DNA of 64,000 bases from Faecalibacter macacae (GCF_003687725.1 NZ_RDOJ01000010.1:39130-103129); one strand, 5' to 3'; numbered from the stretch's first letter, positions 39,103-47,749 are shown. Numbers and translations: made by a program. Notes: generated by a model from the sequence alone, not told the origin.

Positions 39103-39810
39103 ATGTCAGAATTTAATGAGAATCTAGAATCTATCAAAATGTTGTTTGAGAACCCTGATAGTTTAGGCGTTTTTACGAAAGAAGAGTTAATTGAATTTGA
39201 ACAAGAAAAAAGAGTTCTTACATTGAAAAAGGGTGACGAAATCATCCAAGAAGGAGCGACACCTAAGGGTATTTACTGTTTAATTAAAGGAACAGCTAAA
39301 CTTTTTAAAATTGGTTTTAATGGGAAAGAGCAAATTTTAAGATTTGCAAATGCAGGAGATATTATCGGATACAGATCTATCTTAAGTCAAGAAGTTTTTG
39401 GAGCTTCTGCTACTGCAATGAACCCTGTTGAAATTTACTATATTCCTGAAAAATTCTTTATAAGATTATTAGAATCTAACCCAAAACTAGCTTTTGATAT
39501 TTTACAACGAATCGCTAAAGATTTAGGAGAGTACGCACGTACAATTACTTATTTAGCACAGAAAACTGTTCGTGAACGTTTAGCAGAGGTATTATTGCTT
39601 TTAGAAGCTAAATTAGGAACAGATAAAGATGATTTCATCAACATTTCCTTAACTAGAGAAGAAATGGCAAACTTAATTGGTACCGCTACTGAATCAGCCA
39701 TCCGATTAATTTCAGAATTTAAAACCGATGAACTAATTGAAGTTGAAGGTCGAAAGATTAAAATCTTAGATCATCAGAAATTAACAAAATTAGGACACGT
39801 TATTTTATAA
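39103..39810 (+). CDS. Crp/Fnr family transcriptional regulator
   Basis: A 235-residue regulator with an N-terminal cyclic-nucleotide-binding-like beta-roll (about 25-130, GDEIIQEGATPKGIYCLIKGTAKLF), a dimerisation helix and a C-terminal winged helix (about 160-225, LTREEMANLIGTATESAIRLISEF). It has a single cysteine, so it cannot carry an FNR-type four-Cys [4Fe-4S] oxygen sensor. It may sense heme/NO (DNR-like) or respond indirectly. Its divergent position next to ccoI and the whole cco locus suggests that it controls microaerobic respiration (inference). Confidence 0.92.
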   Translation: MSEFNENLESIKMLFENPDSLGVFTKEELIEFEQEKRVLTLKKGDEIIQEGATPKGIYCLIKGTAKLFKIGFNGKEQILRFANAGDIIGYRSILSQEVFGASATAMNPVEIYYIPEKFFIRLLESNPKLAFDILQRIAKDLGEYARTITYLAQKTVRERLAEVLLLLEAKLGTDKDDFINISLTREEMANLIGTATESAIRLISEFKTDELIEVEGRKIKILDHQKLTKLGHVIL

Positions 39811-39823
39811 ATAAAACATAATA

Positions 39824-39853
39824 AAAACGCCTCGGATTTCTCCGAGGCGTTTT
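39824..39853. terminator. Bidirectional terminator
   Basis: A 13-bp perfect stem (AAAACGCCTCGGA / TCCGAGGCGTTTT) with a 4-nt loop lies between the convergent Crp-family and leucyl aminopeptidase genes. Confidence 0.92.
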
Positions 39854-39875
39854 ATTTTATAATAAACTTAAAAAA

Positions 39876-41270
39876 TTAAGCTTTATAATTTTTAAAAAAC
39901 TGATTCAATAAACGGATTCCAACTCCTGTACCTCCATTTCCTTTATAATTTTCTGGAGCCGATGTAAATGCTGGTCCAGCAATATCTAAATGAACGAATG
40001 GATAAGTTGTAAAATGCTCTAAGAATTTACCTGCAGTAATTGTTCCAGCATAACTTCCTCCGATGTTTTTAAGATCAGCAATTTGAGATTTAATTTGCTC
40101 TTTATAATCATCCCATAGTGGCAACTCAACTAAACGCTCATACACTTCGTTTCCTGCTTTTTTTAATTGTCCATTAATTGCTTCATCAGCATTACTCATC
40201 ATACAAGTTGCACGAGTACCGGCTGCAACTAAGGCTGCCCCTGTTAACGTTGCTGCATCAATAATTAATTCTGGTGTATATTGATTTGCATAAGCAATAG
40301 CGTCAGCCAAAATCATACGACCTTCTGCATCTGTATTTAAAACCTCAACTGTAGTTCCGTCATACATTGTAATAACATCACCAGGTGCGTATGCATCTCC
40401 ACCAGGACGATTATCCGTAGAAGGAATTAAAGCGATAATATGTAAATCCGATTGATTTAAGGCTGCTGCATAAATTGCTCCACCCATACAAGCTGCTCCA
40501 CCCATATCCGATTTCATTAAATCCATTGAGTTTGGAGTTGGTTTCAAAGATAAACCTCCCGTATCGTAAACAATTCCTTTCCCAACTAAAACAATTGGTT
40601 TTTCGTTGCGAGGATTTGTTGGTTTATATTCTAAAATTGTAAAAGTTGGTGGCTGAATTGAACCTTTATTAACAGCTAACAATCCACCCATTTTTAGTTT
40701 TACAATTTCATCTTTATGTAAAACCTCAACTTTAATTTTTGCTTCCTTTGCAATTTCTTCTAACTCTTTCGCTAATTGTAAAGATGTTAAGTAAGAGTTT
40801 GGCTCATTTACCATATCTCTCCCCCAATAAACTGCTTTAATAATGTTATTTAATTCAGCAACACGAGCCTCCTCAACATCACCAACAATTGCAACTTCAG
40901 TTAACGCATATTCCTTTTCATCTGCATCTTTAAAGTATTTAATGAATTGATAATTTGATAATTCTAAACCTTCAGCAACAGCTAAAACTTGTTCACCATT
41001 TCCAACAATTGTAATTTTTTCTGCTTTCTTATCTAATTGTTGACGGATTGAAAAACCAATCACACGTAAAGGTTCTAATTCTTGTTTTTCATCTACCAAG
41101 AAAATTGTTTGTTTACCAAGTTTTATGAAATCAAACTTTGCTTCACCTTGTTTAAATTCTTCAATTAAACTCTGGATCAAATCATTATTTTCTACCTTAA
41201 AATCTGCTGATTTATCAAGCAAAAAAACAACATTCTCTTTTAAAGTATAATTTTGAGATATAGTAATCAT
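39876..41270 (-). CDS. pepA: Leucyl aminopeptidase family protein (M17)
   Basis: A 464-residue metallo-aminopeptidase of family M17 that removes N-terminal residues from peptides. The catalytic domain has GKGIVYDTGGLSLKP (metal-binding Lys/Asp), MKSDMGGAA and the signature NTDAEGRMILADA. The N-terminal macro-like domain is less conserved. Bacteroidota paralogues exist, so the exact orthology to PepA is moderate. It is a single gene with its own promoter box. Confidence 0.93.
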   Translation of the reverse strand: MITISQNYTLKENVVFLLDKSADFKVENNDLIQSLIEEFKQGEAKFDFIKLGKQTIFLVDEKQELEPLRVIGFSIRQQLDKKAEKITIVGNGEQVLAVAEGLELSNYQFIKYFKDADEKEYALTEVAIVGDVEEARVAELNNIIKAVYWGRDMVNEPNSYLTSLQLAKELEEIAKEAKIKVEVLHKDEIVKLKMGGLLAVNKGSIQPPTFTILEYKPTNPRNEKPIVLVGKGIVYDTGGLSLKPTPNSMDLMKSDMGGAACMGGAIYAAALNQSDLHIIALIPSTDNRPGGDAYAPGDVITMYDGTTVEVLNTDAEGRMILADAIAYANQYTPELIIDAATLTGAALVAAGTRATCMMSNADEAINGQLKKAGNEVYERLVELPLWDDYKEQIKSQIADLKNIGGSYAGTITAGKFLEHFTTYPFVHLDIAGPAFTSAPENYKGNGGTGVGIRLLNQFFKNYKA

Positions 41271-41290
41271 TTTTTATAAAAATTAGGCTT

Positions 41291-41298
41291 CAAAAGTA
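41291..41298 (-). promoter_or_regulatory. Candidate -7 box (TACTTTTG) for leucyl aminopeptidase
   Basis: It matches TAnnTTTG on the minus strand, 20 nt upstream of the ATG. Confidence 0.45.
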
Positions 41299-41346
41299 CA
41301 AAAACGAAAGTTTAATTAATACGATTTATTATTAAAGATTTAAGTG

Positions 41347-41354
41347 TAATTTTG
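41347..41354 (+). promoter_or_regulatory. Candidate -7 box (TAATTTTG) for alpha/beta hydrolase
   Basis: It matches TAnnTTTG, 17 nt upstream of the ATG, in the divergent gap with leucyl aminopeptidase. Confidence 0.45.
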
Positions 41355-41371
41355 ATAAAAATTGAATCAAT

Positions 41372-42121
41372 ATGCTGCATTACTCGATTGAAGGAACTGG
41401 TAAAACTTTAGTTTTTTTACATGGATTTATGGAAAATTCTAACATTTGGAATCCATTTGTTCCTTTGTTTTCAAAGACGCATCAAATCGTAACTATTGAT
41501 TTACCAGGACACGGAAAAAGCGATACTGAAAACGAGATCAACACCATTGAAATAATGGCTGAAAAAGTGATTGAAATTTTAGAATTCCTGAACATTAGTA
41601 ATGCTACTTTCATTGGACATTCGATGGGTGGATATGTGAGTTTAGCCATTGCAGATGTTTATCCACAATTTGTTGATAAAGTCGTATTGGTTAATTCTAC
41701 TTCCTTGCCAGATAGCAAAGAGAAAAAGGAACAACGTCTAAAAGTGATTCCTACCATTCATAAAAATTATTCACTTTTTGTTCGTTTAAGTATTCCTATG
41801 CTTTTCGCAGAAGACTTAAAACCTCTGTTAGAAGACGAAATGAACGAATTAAAGCAAATTGCACTTGATAATCCGATTAACGGAATTGAAGCTGCTTTAC
41901 GCGGAATGAGAGAACGCCCAGATAGAACACATGTTTTTTATGAGTTGGATAAACCATTTTTAATCATCAATGGAACCAAAGATTCAACAATTGATATCGA
42001 TTTATTTGAAACAGTAATTCCTATTAAAGAAAACATCAAAATTGAAAAACTAAATTGTGGACACGTTGCATTTATGGAAAAGAAAGAAAAATTTGTTCGA
42101 ATTCTTACTTCATTTATTTAA
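41372..42121 (+). CDS. Alpha/beta-fold hydrolase
   Basis: A 249-residue alpha/beta hydrolase. It has the oxyanion motif FLHGFMEN near residue 16, DLPGHGKSD near 50, the nucleophile elbow GHSMGGYVS near 92 (Ser), a probable acid Asp in NGTKDSTID near 212 and a late His in CGHVAFME. It resembles general carboxylesterase or MenH-like enzymes. The substrate is unknown. The last 8 bp overlap the convergent AlkD-like gene, with no terminator between them. Confidence 0.9.
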   Translation: MLHYSIEGTGKTLVFLHGFMENSNIWNPFVPLFSKTHQIVTIDLPGHGKSDTENEINTIEIMAEKVIEILEFLNISNATFIGHSMGGYVSLAIADVYPQFVDKVVLVNSTSLPDSKEKKEQRLKVIPTIHKNYSLFVRLSIPMLFAEDLKPLLEDEMNELKQIALDNPINGIEAALRGMRERPDRTHVFYELDKPFLIINGTKDSTIDIDLFETVIPIKENIKIEKLNCGHVAFMEKKEKFVRILTSFI

Positions 42122-42824
42122 GCTTCATGTAATACTCTTTCAACTCTGGAATTAATTTTTCTAAAGCATAACGTAAAGAAGTTCGAGGTAACCTGGTCGC
42201 ATTAACATCTAAAAATAATGTTAGCATCTCTTCATCCTTTTTACCCATTTCTCGTAACATCCAACCATTTGCTTTGTGCATTAAATCATGAGGATGATTC
42301 ATATTCATCAAGACAATTTCAGTAACAATATCCAATGATTTTTTCTTGATAAAATACATCGTTGAAACTATAGCAATTCGTTTTTCCCATAAATCTTCAG
42401 ACTTTGCTAAATCAAATAAAAAATGCTCTTCGTTCAGATGATAACAATAGTGTCCCAAAATCTTATAACAACTTGTATCTACCAAATCCCAATTATTAAT
42501 ACGAGAGGTTTGTGATAAATAAAAATCCACTATTTCTTTTTGAAAGTTTACGTCTTTAGATTTTTCATATTTTGCAACCAACATTAATAAAGCGGTTAAC
42601 CTATATTCATGAATATCAAAACTCAATAATTCTTTTATTTCTTTTAACGAAACTTGATTGTAATATTCTTTCGCTACCAATCGCTGATTAGGAACTGTAA
42701 TTCCTAAAAAAGTATCTCCTTCGCCATATTCACCTTTTCCAGTTTTGAAAAAGCGTTGATAAACTGATATTTTTTCAGCATCAGATAAATCATGTAAAGC
42801 AGTTTTAATTTCGTTAACTATCAT
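42114..42824 (-). CDS. DNA alkylation repair protein (AlkD-like)
   Basis: A 236-residue all-alpha HEAT-like-repeat protein of the AlkD family, DNA glycosylases that remove positively charged alkylated bases. Family segments are GKGEYGEGDTFLGITVPNQR near residue 30, NNWDLVDTSCYKILG near 112, WEKRIAIVSTMYFIKK near 150 and HKANGWMLREMGK near 190. The 3' end overlaps the hydrolase gene by 8 bp. Confidence 0.93.
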   Translation of the reverse strand: MIVNEIKTALHDLSDAEKISVYQRFFKTGKGEYGEGDTFLGITVPNQRLVAKEYYNQVSLKEIKELLSFDIHEYRLTALLMLVAKYEKSKDVNFQKEIVDFYLSQTSRINNWDLVDTSCYKILGHYCYHLNEEHFLFDLAKSEDLWEKRIAIVSTMYFIKKKSLDIVTEIVLMNMNHPHDLMHKANGWMLREMGKKDEEMLTLFLDVNATRLPRTSLRYALEKLIPELKEYYMKLK

Positions 42825-42849
42825 TTCGAATTATTTAAAATTAAGATAC

Positions 42850-42878
42850 AAAAAAAGAGCTCAATTTCTTGAACTCTT
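42850..42878 (-). terminator. Terminator of hflX
   Basis: A 10-bp stem with one mismatch (AAGAGTTCAA / TTGAGCTCTT on the minus strand) and a 4-nt loop is followed by seven T residues. It lies just past the hflX stop codon. Confidence 0.75.
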
Positions 42879-42889
42879 ATATACATGTT

Positions 42890-44113
42890 TTATTCTTCTT
42901 CTGTCATATCTTCTTCCTCGTAATATTGGAACAAGAAATTATTATAAGGGAATCGCTTCGTATGAATATCTTTTACTTCCTCGTAAACCGTTTTACGTAA
43001 TTCTTCTAAATTATCTTTTTCTGTTGCAGAAATAAATAAAGTTGGGTAATCTGTTTTAGCCATCCACGTACGTTTCCAATCTTCTAAAGAATAATTCTCG
43101 AATTTCATTTCAGTTAAATCATCTTCTTCTTTCTGAACGTAAGAGAAATTATCAATCTTATTAAAAACCATTACTGTTGGTTTATCTTTCGATTCAATTT
43201 CAGCTAAAATTTGATTTACAGAATTTACATGATCTTCAAAACTAGTGTGAGAAATATCTACCACATGAACTAATAAATCCGCCTCACGAACCTCATCTAA
43301 AGTCGATTTGAAAGATTCTACTAATTGCGTAGGTAACTTACGGATGAATCCTACCGTATCTGTTAATAAAAAAGGTAGATTTCCGATCACAACTTTACGA
43401 ACCGTAGTATCTAAAGTTGCGAATAATTTATTTTCAGCAAACACTTCAGACTTCGATAAAACATTCATCAATGTGGATTTTCCTACATTTGTATATCCTA
43501 CCAAAGCAACACGAACCAACGCTCCACGATTTTTACGTTGCGTTGCCATTTGCTTATCAATTCCTTTTAATTTCTCCTTTAATAAAGTGATTCGGTCACG
43601 AATAATACGTCTATCCGTTTCAATTTCCGTTTCCCCAGGACCACGCATACCAATACCACCACGCTGACGCTCTAAGTGCGTCCACATACGTGTTAAACGA
43701 GGTAATAAATATTGATACTGAGCCAACTCTACTTGCGTACGTGCATAAGAAGTTTGTGCACGTTGAGCAAAAATATCTAAGATTAACTGCGTACGGTCAA
43801 TGATTTTTTTGTTAACTACTTTCTCAATATTTTTTAACTGAGATGGTGTTAATTCGTCATCAAAAATTACAGTATCTATATTGTATTCTTCAACAAATGC
43901 TGCAATTTCATCTAACTTTCCACTTCCCACAAAAAACTTAGAATCTGGACGATCCATTTTTTGCGTGAAACGTTCTCCAACTGTAGCCCCGGCAGTATAA
44001 GCCAAAAACTCCAATTCATCCATATATTCAGTCAATTTCTCTTCCGATTGCTCACGAGTGATTAATCCAACTAAAACGACCTTTTCGTAATTTGCTTCTT
44101 TCTTTTCTAACAT
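42890..44113 (-). CDS. hflX: GTPase HflX
   Basis: A 407-residue ribosome-associated GTPase that splits or rescues stalled ribosomes under stress. The N-terminal HflX domain (GSGKLDEIAAFV, DDELTPSQLKN) is followed by the linker (GIGMRGPGETEIETDRR) and the G domain, with GYTNVGKSTL (G1), LTDTVGFIRKLP (G3) and NKID (G4). The C-terminal tail is acidic (YEEEDMTEEE). It is a single transcription unit. Confidence 0.97.
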   Translation of the reverse strand: MLEKKEANYEKVVLVGLITREQSEEKLTEYMDELEFLAYTAGATVGERFTQKMDRPDSKFFVGSGKLDEIAAFVEEYNIDTVIFDDELTPSQLKNIEKVVNKKIIDRTQLILDIFAQRAQTSYARTQVELAQYQYLLPRLTRMWTHLERQRGGIGMRGPGETEIETDRRIIRDRITLLKEKLKGIDKQMATQRKNRGALVRVALVGYTNVGKSTLMNVLSKSEVFAENKLFATLDTTVRKVVIGNLPFLLTDTVGFIRKLPTQLVESFKSTLDEVREADLLVHVVDISHTSFEDHVNSVNQILAEIESKDKPTVMVFNKIDNFSYVQKEEDDLTEMKFENYSLEDWKRTWMAKTDYPTLFISATEKDNLEELRKTVYEEVKDIHTKRFPYNNFLFQYYEEEDMTEEE

Positions 44114-44122
44114 AAATCAATA

Positions 44123-44130
44123 CAAAAATA
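44123..44130 (-). promoter_or_regulatory. Candidate -7 box (TATTTTTG) for hflX
   Basis: It matches TAnnTTTG on the minus strand, 9 nt upstream of the hflX ATG. Confidence 0.4.
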
Positions 44131-44222
44131 AAGTAAAGTTTTGATGATTAAAAAGATTAGAAAAAATCTTGCCAGTTTTCCTATTAAAAAAACAAAAACT
44201 TTTTAATTAAAAATTTACTCTT

Positions 44223-44230
44223 TAGGTTTG
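44223..44230 (+). promoter_or_regulatory. Candidate -7 box (TAGGTTTG) for the T9SS cargo gene
   Basis: It matches TAnnTTTG, 22 nt upstream of the ATG. Confidence 0.45.
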
Positions 44231-44252
44231 TAACTTAATTTAAATACTATTT

Positions 44253-45152
44253 ATGAAAAAATTTTTACTTCCTATTCTACTATCGGGATTTTTATCAATT
44301 TCTGCTAATGCTCAAAATCAAGATCAAACTATTTCTTTCGAGACAAGTGAAGGTTATAATTTAGGAAATCTATTGGGTCAACAAAATTGGGGTCATTATG
44401 GTTATCTTTTCGATAATTATGCAAATGTTATTGATTCTGATGCTTCAGTCGGATCACAAGCTGTAAAAGTAAATGCCAATGAAGATGAACAAGAAAACTG
44501 GGGTGGATTAATCTATGAATTACCATCTCTTCAAAAATTTATTATTTCTGCTGATGTTAAATTTGATGGTGATATGGGGTCTGATTATGACATGTTATCA
44601 TTGTATAATTTTAACGGTGACGATTACGAATACTTAAGCGGTTTTTACTTTGTTTACACGGGTGAAACTTCTTTTGGAAGCGAAACAAATACAACATCAC
44701 CTTTCGACTGGACTCCAAATACGTGGTACAATTTAAAATCGGATGTAGATTTCAGCCAAAGACAAATTAAATTGTATGTTAATAATACATTAGTAAATAC
44801 TGTTGCTATTCCACAAGAAATTAATTCGATTAATGAAGTCGATTTTGAATTTGATAATTATGAAACTGGATTTACGTTAGACAATTTTCAAATCATTGAT
44901 TTAGTCAATTTAGGTTTAAATGATATCAATTCTGCATCAGTGCATATTTATCCAAATCCTACAACTGATGTTTTGAATATTAAATCTGATTATAATATTA
45001 AATCTTTAGAAGTTTTAGATTTAACTAGTAAAACTATTTTAGTTACTAAAAACTCAAATCAAATTGATGTGAAAAATTTAAACAAAGGAATCTATTTATT
45101 AAAAATTGAATCTGAAAAAGGTACATCAATACAAAAATTCATTAAAAAATAG
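44253..45152 (+). CDS. Secreted protein with T9SS type A C-terminal sorting domain
   Basis: A 299-residue protein with a signal peptide (MKKFLLPILLSGFLSISANA). A ~190-residue jelly-roll/LamG-like region follows (WTPNTWYNLKSDVDFSQRQI, LDNFQIIDL). The C-terminal ~75-residue type A sorting domain (Por secretion tail) has the hallmark VHIYPNPTTDVLNIKS near residue 228, the LEVLDLTSK strand and the final LNKGIYLLKIESEKG and QKFIKK. It should be exported by the T9SS that includes the SprA encoded in this window. The enzymatic or binding role is unknown. Confidence 0.9.
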   Translation: MKKFLLPILLSGFLSISANAQNQDQTISFETSEGYNLGNLLGQQNWGHYGYLFDNYANVIDSDASVGSQAVKVNANEDEQENWGGLIYELPSLQKFIISADVKFDGDMGSDYDMLSLYNFNGDDYEYLSGFYFVYTGETSFGSETNTTSPFDWTPNTWYNLKSDVDFSQRQIKLYVNNTLVNTVAIPQEINSINEVDFEFDNYETGFTLDNFQIIDLVNLGLNDINSASVHIYPNPTTDVLNIKSDYNIKSLEVLDLTSKTILVTKNSNQIDVKNLNKGIYLLKIESEKGTSIQKFIKK

Positions 45153-45256
45153 ACCTTAAAAATTTTCTAAACAAAGTGTAAATTAAGGATATTATTCTAA
45201 TTAATCTAGTTAAAACATCATTAAGAACTAAATTTAATCGATTTAAAAATTAAATT

Positions 45257-45276
45257 AGGATAAAACAAAATATCCT
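45257..45276. promoter_or_regulatory. Inverted repeat upstream of the his promoter box
   Basis: 6-bp arms AGGATA and TATCCT with an 8-nt A-rich centre end 3 bp before the -7 box. It could be an operator or coincidental in AT-rich DNA. Confidence 0.3.
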
Positions 45277-45279
45277 TTC

Positions 45280-45287
45280 TAACTTTG
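45280..45287 (+). promoter_or_regulatory. Candidate -7 box (TAACTTTG) of the his operon
   Basis: It matches TAnnTTTG. The expected transcription start is a few bases downstream, placing the leader-peptide ATG (45306) about 12 nt into the RNA. Confidence 0.6.
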
Positions 45288-45305
45288 CATTATCAAAAAA
45301 AGAAA

Positions 45306-45365
45306 ATGTCATTCACTCAAAAACATCATGTACATCATCATCATAGCTCCCTTCAGGCGGCCTGA
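45306..45365 (+). CDS. hisL: His operon leader peptide (six His codons)
   Basis: A 19-codon open frame reads MSFTQKHHVHHHHSSLQAA and then TGA. Six of its residues are His, within seven consecutive codons. It begins just after the his promoter box and ends before the attenuator hairpin, the standard layout of ribosome-mediated attenuation. The His codons occupy 45324-45344, so a ribosome starved of charged tRNA-His would stall over the 5' strand of the first leader hairpin. I recognised it directly from the sequence. It resembles HisL functionally, not by homology. Confidence 0.93.
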   Translation: MSFTQKHHVHHHHSSLQAA

Positions 45366-45434
45366 TTTGTTGTATTTTGTAGTGAACTAAAAATATTAAT
45401 AAAAACCGTCTGAGTAAATCAGTCGGTTTTTTTT
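45353..45434 (+). promoter_or_regulatory. His attenuator: alternative hairpins and Rho-independent terminator
   Basis: Three mutually exclusive pairings are visible. The first is hairpin TCAGG(CGG)CCTGA at 45353-45365, overlapping the leader stop codon. The second is an antiterminator between CTGATTT at 45362-45368 and AAATCAG at 45416-45422, extendable by G-U and U-A pairs. The third is a terminator at 45402-45430 (AAAACCG-T-CTGA / TCAG-T-CGGTTTT, one mismatch) followed by eight T residues. AAATCAG is shared by the second and third pairings. A ribosome at the stop codon would cover CTGATTT and allow termination; a ribosome stalled on the His codons would free it for antitermination. Confidence 0.88.
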
Positions 45435-45488
45435 GTTTCATAAATTTTCACTTTCCGCTTTTTTACTCAGACTTCAAATAAAATTGTA

Positions 45489-46346
45489 ATGAGTAAATTA
45501 AAAATTGCCATTCAGAAAAGCGGAAGATTAAGTGAAAAATCCCTTGAATTATTAAAAGATTGCGGGATTAAAATCTCCACAAGTAGCAGAAAATTAAGAA
45601 CAGAATCATCAAACTTTCCTATCGAAGTTTTATTTCTTCGTGATGATGATATTCCACAATACGTTGAACAAGGCGTAGCTGATATCGGAATCTTAGGAGA
45701 AAACGAAGTTTGGGAAAAAGCAAAAGATGTTAATACTATTCGTCAACTTGGTTTTGCAGGTTGTAAAATGTGTTTAGCGATTCCAAAAGATGAAGTTTAT
45801 ACAGATTTATCGTATTTCGAAGGAAAAAAAGTAGCCACTTCTTATCCTCGTATTTTAGGAAATTTCTTCCAAGACAATAACATCAATGTAAAGATTGAAG
45901 AAATTGGAGGAAGCGTAGAAATTGCGCCAAGTATCGGTTTAGCCAACGCTATTTTCGATATTGTTTCAACAGGTTCAACTTTATTAACAAACGGTTTAAA
46001 ACAAGTAGAAACCGTAGTAGAATCTCAAGCCGTATTAATTTCCAATAAAAATTTAGAAACTGAAAAACAAGCCATCGTTGACCGTTTATTATTCAGAATC
46101 GAAGCTGTTAAACAATCTTCAGAAAATAAATACATTCTATTAAACGCGCCAAACGAAAAATTAGAAGAAATCATTGCTCTTTTACCAGGAATGAAGTCAC
46201 CAACAGTTTTACCATTAGCACAAGAAGGTTGGTCGTCAATCCACACTGTAATTAAAGAAGATACATTTTGGGACATCATCGAACAATTAAAAGCTTTCGG
46301 TGCTGAAGGTATTTTAGTATTGGAAATTGAGAAAATGATTTTATAG
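45489..46346 (+). CDS. hisG: ATP phosphoribosyltransferase (long form)
   Basis: A 285-residue HisG, the first and feedback-controlled enzyme of histidine synthesis (ATP + PRPP to PR-ATP). It has LKIAIQKSGRLSEKSLELL at the N-terminus, GVADIGILGENEVWE near 68 and the PRPP loop DIVSTGSTLLTNGL near 160. The extra ~75 C-terminal residues (LLPGMKSPTVLPLAQEGW, then WDIIEQLKAFGAEGILVLEIEKM) form the ACT-like regulatory domain of hexameric long HisG. It needs no HisZ, and none is present. Confidence 0.98.
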   Translation: MSKLKIAIQKSGRLSEKSLELLKDCGIKISTSSRKLRTESSNFPIEVLFLRDDDIPQYVEQGVADIGILGENEVWEKAKDVNTIRQLGFAGCKMCLAIPKDEVYTDLSYFEGKKVATSYPRILGNFFQDNNINVKIEEIGGSVEIAPSIGLANAIFDIVSTGSTLLTNGLKQVETVVESQAVLISNKNLETEKQAIVDRLLFRIEAVKQSSENKYILLNAPNEKLEEIIALLPGMKSPTVLPLAQEGWSSIHTVIKEDTFWDIIEQLKAFGAEGILVLEIEKMIL

Positions 46347-46465
46347 TGTTGATGTGCTTAAGTTGTTAAGTTCATAAGTAGTTATTTATATAAAGAATAA
46401 AAAAACACTTACAAACCTTAAAGACTTATAAACTTAAACACTTTATAACATAAAAACTAAAAAAG
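46347..46465. repeat. his spacer hisG-hisD: degenerate inverted AAGT/ACTT repeats
   Basis: The left part carries units such as CTTAAGTTGTTAAGTTCATAAGT and the right part carries CACTTACAAACCTTAAAGACTTATAAACTTAAACACTT in shorter runs. The two arms are approximate reverse complements. No open frame. Confidence 0.6.
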
Positions 46466-47749
46466 ATGCAAACCTATATAAACCCACAACTTTCAGATTG
46501 GTCAGCGTTAACTTCTCGACCAACGGAAGAAGCGCAAGATTTACAAAAAATCGTTTTAAATGTTTTTGGTAAAATTCAATTGGATAAAGATCAGGCCTTA
46601 ATTGACTTTACCGAACAATTCGATAAAGTTCGATTAACTTCTTTAGAAGTTTCAGTTGAAGAAATGGAAGAAGCAAAGGCTTTAATTTCGGAAGATTTAA
46701 AACAAGCGATTCAATTAGCCGCTTCGAATATTGAAAAATTTCACGCGGTACAACATGAAGAAGTTAAAGTTATCGAAACTACAAAAGGTGTGAACTGTTG
46801 GAGAGAGTCTCGCGGAATTGAGAATGTTGGAATATACATTCCAGGTGGAACAGCTCCTTTATTTTCGACAACGTTGATGTTAGGAATCCCTGCAAAATTA
46901 GCGGGTTGTCAAAACATTATTTTATGTACGCCTCCTAACCAGGAAGGGAAAATTCACCCAGCTATTTTATATACTGCGAATTTAATCGGAATCGAAAAAA
47001 TCTACAAAGTTGGAGGAATCCAAGCAATTGGAGCCTTAACTTATGGAACAGAAACGATTCAGAAAGTCGATAAAATTTTTGGTCCAGGAAATCAATATGT
47101 AACAGCTGCAAAACAAGTGGCTCAAAATTTTGGAGTAGCGATTGATATGCCTGCTGGTCCAAGTGAAGTGTTAGTGATAGCAGACGAAACTTCCGTTCCA
47201 AAATATGTTGCTGCCGACTTATTATCTCAAGCGGAGCACGGAATCGATTCTCAGGTTATCTTATTAACGACGAATGAGCAAACATTAAACGAAACAATTG
47301 CCGAAATCAATGCACAATTAGAAGTTTTACCAAGAAAGGAATTAGCAGCTAAAGCCTTAGAAAATTCGAGAGGAATTGTTTTAAATTCAATCGAAGAATG
47401 TATTGCTTTCTCTAATATTTATGCACCTGAACACTTAATTTTTGCTTGCGAAACAGCTGAAGATTTTATTCCAACTATCATCAATGCAGGTTCTGTTTTC
47501 TTAGGAAACTATTCGTGTGAATCGGCTGGAGATTATGCTTCAGGAACCAATCACACGTTGCCAACAAATGGTTATGCGAAGAATTATTCGGGCGTTTCTT
47601 TAGATAGTTTTATCAAGAAGATCACGTTCCAAAAATTATCAGCAGAAGGAATTCAAAATATTGGTCCTGCTATCGAATTTATGGCGGAAGCTGAAGAATT
47701 ATTTGCACACAAAAATGCGGTGACGCTAAGATTATTAGACTTGAAATAA
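46466..47749 (+). CDS. hisD: Histidinol dehydrogenase
   Basis: A 427-residue zinc enzyme that oxidises L-histidinol to histidine through histidinal. Conserved blocks are ENVGIYIPGGTAPLFSTTLM near 115, KIFGPGNQYVTAAKQ near 205, the zinc and active-site region LLSQAEHGIDSQ near 250, APEHL near 320 and SGTNHTLPTNGYAK near 360. The length is normal. It is the second gene in the operon. Confidence 0.98.
   Translation: MQTYINPQLSDWSALTSRPTEEAQDLQKIVLNVFGKIQLDKDQALIDFTEQFDKVRLTSLEVSVEEMEEAKALISEDLKQAIQLAASNIEKFHAVQHEEVKVIETTKGVNCWRESRGIENVGIYIPGGTAPLFSTTLMLGIPAKLAGCQNIILCTPPNQEGKIHPAILYTANLIGIEKIYKVGGIQAIGALTYGTETIQKVDKIFGPGNQYVTAAKQVAQNFGVAIDMPAGPSEVLVIADETSVPKYVAADLLSQAEHGIDSQVILLTTNEQTLNETIAEINAQLEVLPRKELAAKALENSRGIVLNSIEECIAFSNIYAPEHLIFACETAEDFIPTIINAGSVFLGNYSCESAGDYASGTNHTLPTNGYAKNYSGVSLDSFIKKITFQKLSAEGIQNIGPAIEFMAEAEELFAHKNAVTLRLLDLK

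Noticed and set aside
39042..39245. 67-residue frame antisense to the start of the Crp-family gene
   Set aside because: No recognisable product; overlaps both divergent promoters and a well-supported gene.
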